The notes under the pieces are model-generated. The model had not been told where the DNA came from, did no database searches, and saw only the letters and a list, made by a program, of their open reading frames with translations. Positions 61,638 to 64,000 of a stretch of DNA of 64,000 bases are shown here, one piece after another. The first letter of the stretch is position 1, and the number at the start of each line of letters is the position of its first letter. This DNA comes from Shewanella amazonensis SB2B (GTDB lineage Bacteria; Pseudomonadota; Gammaproteobacteria; Enterobacterales; Shewanellaceae): positions 3,484,501-3,548,500 of the forward strand of contig NC_008700.1 in the NCBI RefSeq assembly GCF_000015245.1. Reading direction: 5' to 3'. The position numbers and the translations under genes were made by a program.

Positions 61638-62855
61638 TCAGCCACCAAAGTCATCCAGCAGAATGTTGTCACGCTCAACGCCCAAGCCTTCCAGCATGGC
61701 AATGACTGAGCTGTTCATGATGGGCGGGCCACACATGTAAAACTCGCAATCTTCCGGCGCCTTATGCTGCTTTAAGTAGTTCTCGTACAGCACGTTATGG
61801 ATAAAGCCGGTGTAGCCTGTCCAGTTGTCTTCCGGCAGTGGCTCAGAGAGCGCAATATGCCATTCGAAGTTGGGGTTTTGGGCGGCAAGGCCATCGAAAT
61901 CTTCCTGATAGAACACCTCACGCAGGGAGCGGGCCCCGTACCAGAAGCTCATCTTGCGCGAGGTTTTCACCCGCTTGAGCTGATCAAAAATATGGCTTCG
62001 CATCGGCGCCATACCGGCACCACCGCCAATAAACACCATCTCCGCGTCTGTCTCTTTGACAAAGAACTCACCAAAGGGGCCTGAAATAATCACCTTGTCG
62101 CCGGGCTTTAAGTTAAAGATGTAAGAAGACATCTGTCCCGGTGGCAACTCAGGGCTTGGCGGCGTAGCAATACGCACGTTCAGCATGATACGGCCCTGCT
62201 CTTCCGGATAGTTAGCCATGGAGTAGGCGCGCATGACCTCGCTATCCACTCTGGATACCAGATTAAAGAGGCCGTACTTTTCCCAGTCATCGCGGAAGAT
62301 TTCTGGAATATCAAAGTCTTTGTAGTGTACTTCGTGGGCAGGGGCTTCAATCTGAATGTAACCACCGGCCTTGAAATGCACTTCTTCACCTTCGGGCACT
62401 TTGAGCAGCAGCTCCTTGATGTAGGTGGCGGTGGAGCGGTTGGAAATCACCTCGCACTCCCACTTCTTCACCCCGAAGATCTCGTCATCGAGCTCAAGAT
62501 CCATATCGGATTTCACCGCCACCTGACAGGCCAGACGGCAACCCTCTTTGGCCTCTTTCTTGGTGATATGGTCAAGCTCGGTGGGCAGAATATCGCCGCC
62601 ACCGGACTTCACTTTTACCCGGCACTGACCGCAGGTACCGCCGCCGCCACAGGCAGAAGGCACGAAGATATTTTTGCCGGCCAGGGCGCCCAAAAGCTTG
62701 CCACCGGCAGGCACGGCCACGGTTTTATCTTTATCCTCGTTAATGCGAAGCTGCACATCGCCGCTTGCCACCAATTTACTGCGGGCAATCAGGATGACTG
62801 CCACCAGGATGCACACCACCACGGTGAACATACCCATTCCAATCGTCATTTCCAT
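61638..62855 (-). CDS. nqrF: Na+-translocating NADH:quinone reductase subunit F
   Basis: A 405-residue subunit that accepts electrons from NADH. An N-terminal membrane helix (about 5-25) precedes a 2Fe-2S ferredoxin domain with Cys69, Cys75, Cys78 and Cys110, then an FAD domain (RAYSMANYPEE) and an NADH domain (GGGAGMAPMRSHIFDQL). I start at ATG 62855 with GGAGGAA upstream; the upstream frame overlaps nqrE. It is last in the operon, followed by a terminator. Confidence 0.97.
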   Translation of the reverse strand: MEMTIGMGMFTVVVCILVAVILIARSKLVASGDVQLRINEDKDKTVAVPAGGKLLGALAGKNIFVPSACGGGGTCGQCRVKVKSGGGDILPTELDHITKKEAKEGCRLACQVAVKSDMDLELDDEIFGVKKWECEVISNRSTATYIKELLLKVPEGEEVHFKAGGYIQIEAPAHEVHYKDFDIPEIFRDDWEKYGLFNLVSRVDSEVMRAYSMANYPEEQGRIMLNVRIATPPSPELPPGQMSSYIFNLKPGDKVIISGPFGEFFVKETDAEMVFIGGGAGMAPMRSHIFDQLKRVKTSRKMSFWYGARSLREVFYQEDFDGLAAQNPNFEWHIALSEPLPEDNWTGYTGFIHNVLYENYLKQHKAPEDCEFYMCGPPIMNSSVIAMLEGLGVERDNILLDDFGG

Positions 62856-62868
62856 GGATGTTCCTCCG

Positions 62869-63477
62869 TTACAGGCTGATACCGGCAAAGGACATAAAGC
62901 CCAGCGCCATCAGCCCTGTGGTGATAAAGGTGATACCAATGCCCTGTAACCCTTCGGGAATGGCATTGAACTTGAGGCGCTCGCGAATACCGGCGAGCAG
63001 CACAATGGCCACTGCCCAGCCGGTACCGGCACCGGCGGCGAACACCGCTGACTCGGTCAGGGTATAGTCGCGGTTGGCCATAAAAATCACCCCGGCGAAG
63101 ATGGCGCAGTTAACCGTCAGCAGTGGCAGGAAGATCCCCAGGGTCTGGTACAGCACTGGCATAAAGCGGTCGAGCACCATTTCAAGGATTTGCACCAGCG
63201 CCGCAATCACCCCGATAAAGGTGATGAGCTGCAGATAGGACAAATCCAGCTCAGGGAAGCCAGCCCACGCCAGAGCACCCGGCTTAAGTACGGCCACGTA
63301 AATCAGCTGATTGAGCGGCACCGCCAGCACCATCACCACAATCACGGCAATGCCGAGACCGAGTGAGGTAGACACCTTCTTCGACACCGCGAGGAAGGTA
63401 CACATGCCCAGGAAGAAAGACAGCGCCATGTTGTCGATAAATGACGCCTGGATAAACAGATTAATGTAGTGTTCCAT
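62869..63477 (-). CDS. nqrE: Na+-translocating NADH:quinone reductase subunit E
   Basis: A 202-residue membrane subunit with six helices and the family opening MEHYINLFIQASFIDNMALS. With NqrD it forms the membrane core that carries an Fe centre and electrons across the membrane; the Cys in FLGMCTFLAVSKK is the conserved ligand. Spacing to nqrF is 13 bp and to nqrD 10 bp. Confidence 0.97.
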   Translation of the reverse strand: MEHYINLFIQASFIDNMALSFFLGMCTFLAVSKKVSTSLGLGIAVIVVMVLAVPLNQLIYVAVLKPGALAWAGFPELDLSYLQLITFIGVIAALVQILEMVLDRFMPVLYQTLGIFLPLLTVNCAIFAGVIFMANRDYTLTESAVFAAGAGTGWAVAIVLLAGIRERLKFNAIPEGLQGIGITFITTGLMALGFMSFAGISL

Positions 63478-63487
63478 GACGTTATCC

Positions 63488-64000
63488 TCAGGCCTTGGCG
63501 CGCTTGCGCTGAGCTATGTTAACCACCCAGATAATCACGCCAATCAGGAAGAAGGCGCTGGGAGGCAGCTTGAACATCTCATTGGGCAAATACCAGCCGC
63601 CCTGCTCAATGGTCTTCAAAATGCTGTGACCAAACAGGGTGCCCGAGCCCAAAAGCTCGCGCACAAAGGCGACGCTCAACAGGATAAAGCCGTAACCGGC
63701 GGCATTGCCGATGGCATCCATCACCGACAGGTGTGGCGGCTCTTTCATGGCAAAGGCTTCGGCGCGGCCCATCACAATACAGTTGGTGATAATCAGACTC
63801 ACAAACACCGACAGCTGCTTGGATAAGTCCGGCGCCACGTCCTGAAGCACCATATCCACCACAATCACCAGCGAGGCGATAATGGTCATCTGGGCGATGA
63901 TGCGCACGCTGTTGGGGATAAAGGCGCGAATAAGCGAGATAAAGAAGTTGGAGCACACCAACACAAAGGTCACCGCCAGTGTCATCACCAGCGCGGTTTG
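63488..64000 (-). CDS. nqrD: Na+-translocating NADH:quinone reductase subunit D, C-terminal part (cut by window edge)
   Basis: 170 residues are visible; the frame is open to the window edge with QTALVMTLAVTFVLVCSNFF, so the N-terminal 40 or so residues of the roughly 210-residue protein lie outside. The conserved IRAFIPNSVRIIAQMTIIAS and Cys-containing helices identify NqrD, the partner of NqrE. An ATG at 63988 is internal, not the start. Confidence 0.95.
   Translation of the reverse strand, partial: QTALVMTLAVTFVLVCSNFFISLIRAFIPNSVRIIAQMTIIASLVIVVDMVLQDVAPDLSKQLSVFVSLIITNCIVMGRAEAFAMKEPPHLSVMDAIGNAAGYGFILLSVAFVRELLGSGTLFGHSILKTIEQGGWYLPNEMFKLPPSAFFLIGVIIWVVNIAQRKRAKA

Overview
This is a chromosomal segment of a marine gammaproteobacterium, almost certainly Shewanella (S. 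amazonensis or a close relative is my guess from memory of gene content). Pointers are a Na+-translocating NADH:quinone reductase operon (nqrDEF), an ExeM-type extracellular nuclease and a DsbA-like protein that both end in GlyGly-CTERM sorting tails, an S46 dipeptidyl-peptidase, a curli csgBA/csgD locus, several c-di-GMP enzymes and an integron-type attC site. The bulk is moderately GC-rich and densely coded. I saw no rRNA, tRNA or CRISPR array.

Layout. 1-3.1 kb: end of a RES/Xre toxin-antitoxin pair, NfsB nitroreductase, a DnaJ-related protein and the DsbA-like protein. 3.2-6.6 kb: a MetJ-box-controlled NhaC-family transporter (probable MetT), a DUF998 membrane protein and an rRNA pseudouridine synthase. 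6.6-14.4 kb: S46 peptidase, aromatic amino acid permease, a Mn2+ (yybP-ykoY) riboswitch with MneA, catalase, an IS200-like element and small genes. 14.5-20.7 kb: surface and biofilm block with exeM, a decayed gene remnant, csgB, a giant csgA and csgD. 21-23.5 kb: serA and ygfZ. 23.6-30 kb: an HD-GYP response regulator and a 1763-residue hybrid histidine kinase. 30.2-32.9 kb: tandem glycine riboswitch with an AGCS symporter, then a DUF3332 lipoprotein. 33-38.2 kb: ABC ATPase/FtsX permease/AttH-like lipoprotein operon and DUF3144.

38.2-41.9 kb is the most unusual stretch. It is an AT-rich island with two uncharacterised membrane-associated genes, each looking like an integron gene cassette: a 59-bp attC lies between them, and a second, broken attC abuts an IS110 transposase fragment. 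The island is bracketed by inverted copies of a roughly 225-bp element whose outer arms are conserved while the core differs in sequence but keeps a hairpin. No integrase is in the window.

42-50.6 kb: small basic proteins, a cold-shock protein, an Ala/Ser-rich secreted protein, RlmI, an EEP-fold enzyme, and a transglutaminase-like protein with a lipoprotein. 50.6-64 kb: nitroreductase, a 7TM-DISM diguanylate cyclase, hrpB-mrcB, a GGDEF-EAL protein, thpR, a GNAT enzyme and nqrDEF running off the right edge.

Themes. Biofilm and c-di-GMP signalling (curli, exeM, HD-GYP, diguanylate cyclase, GGDEF-EAL) recur. Three metabolite-sensing leaders (MetJ operator, Mn2+ and glycine riboswitches) each precede a transporter of the matching substrate.
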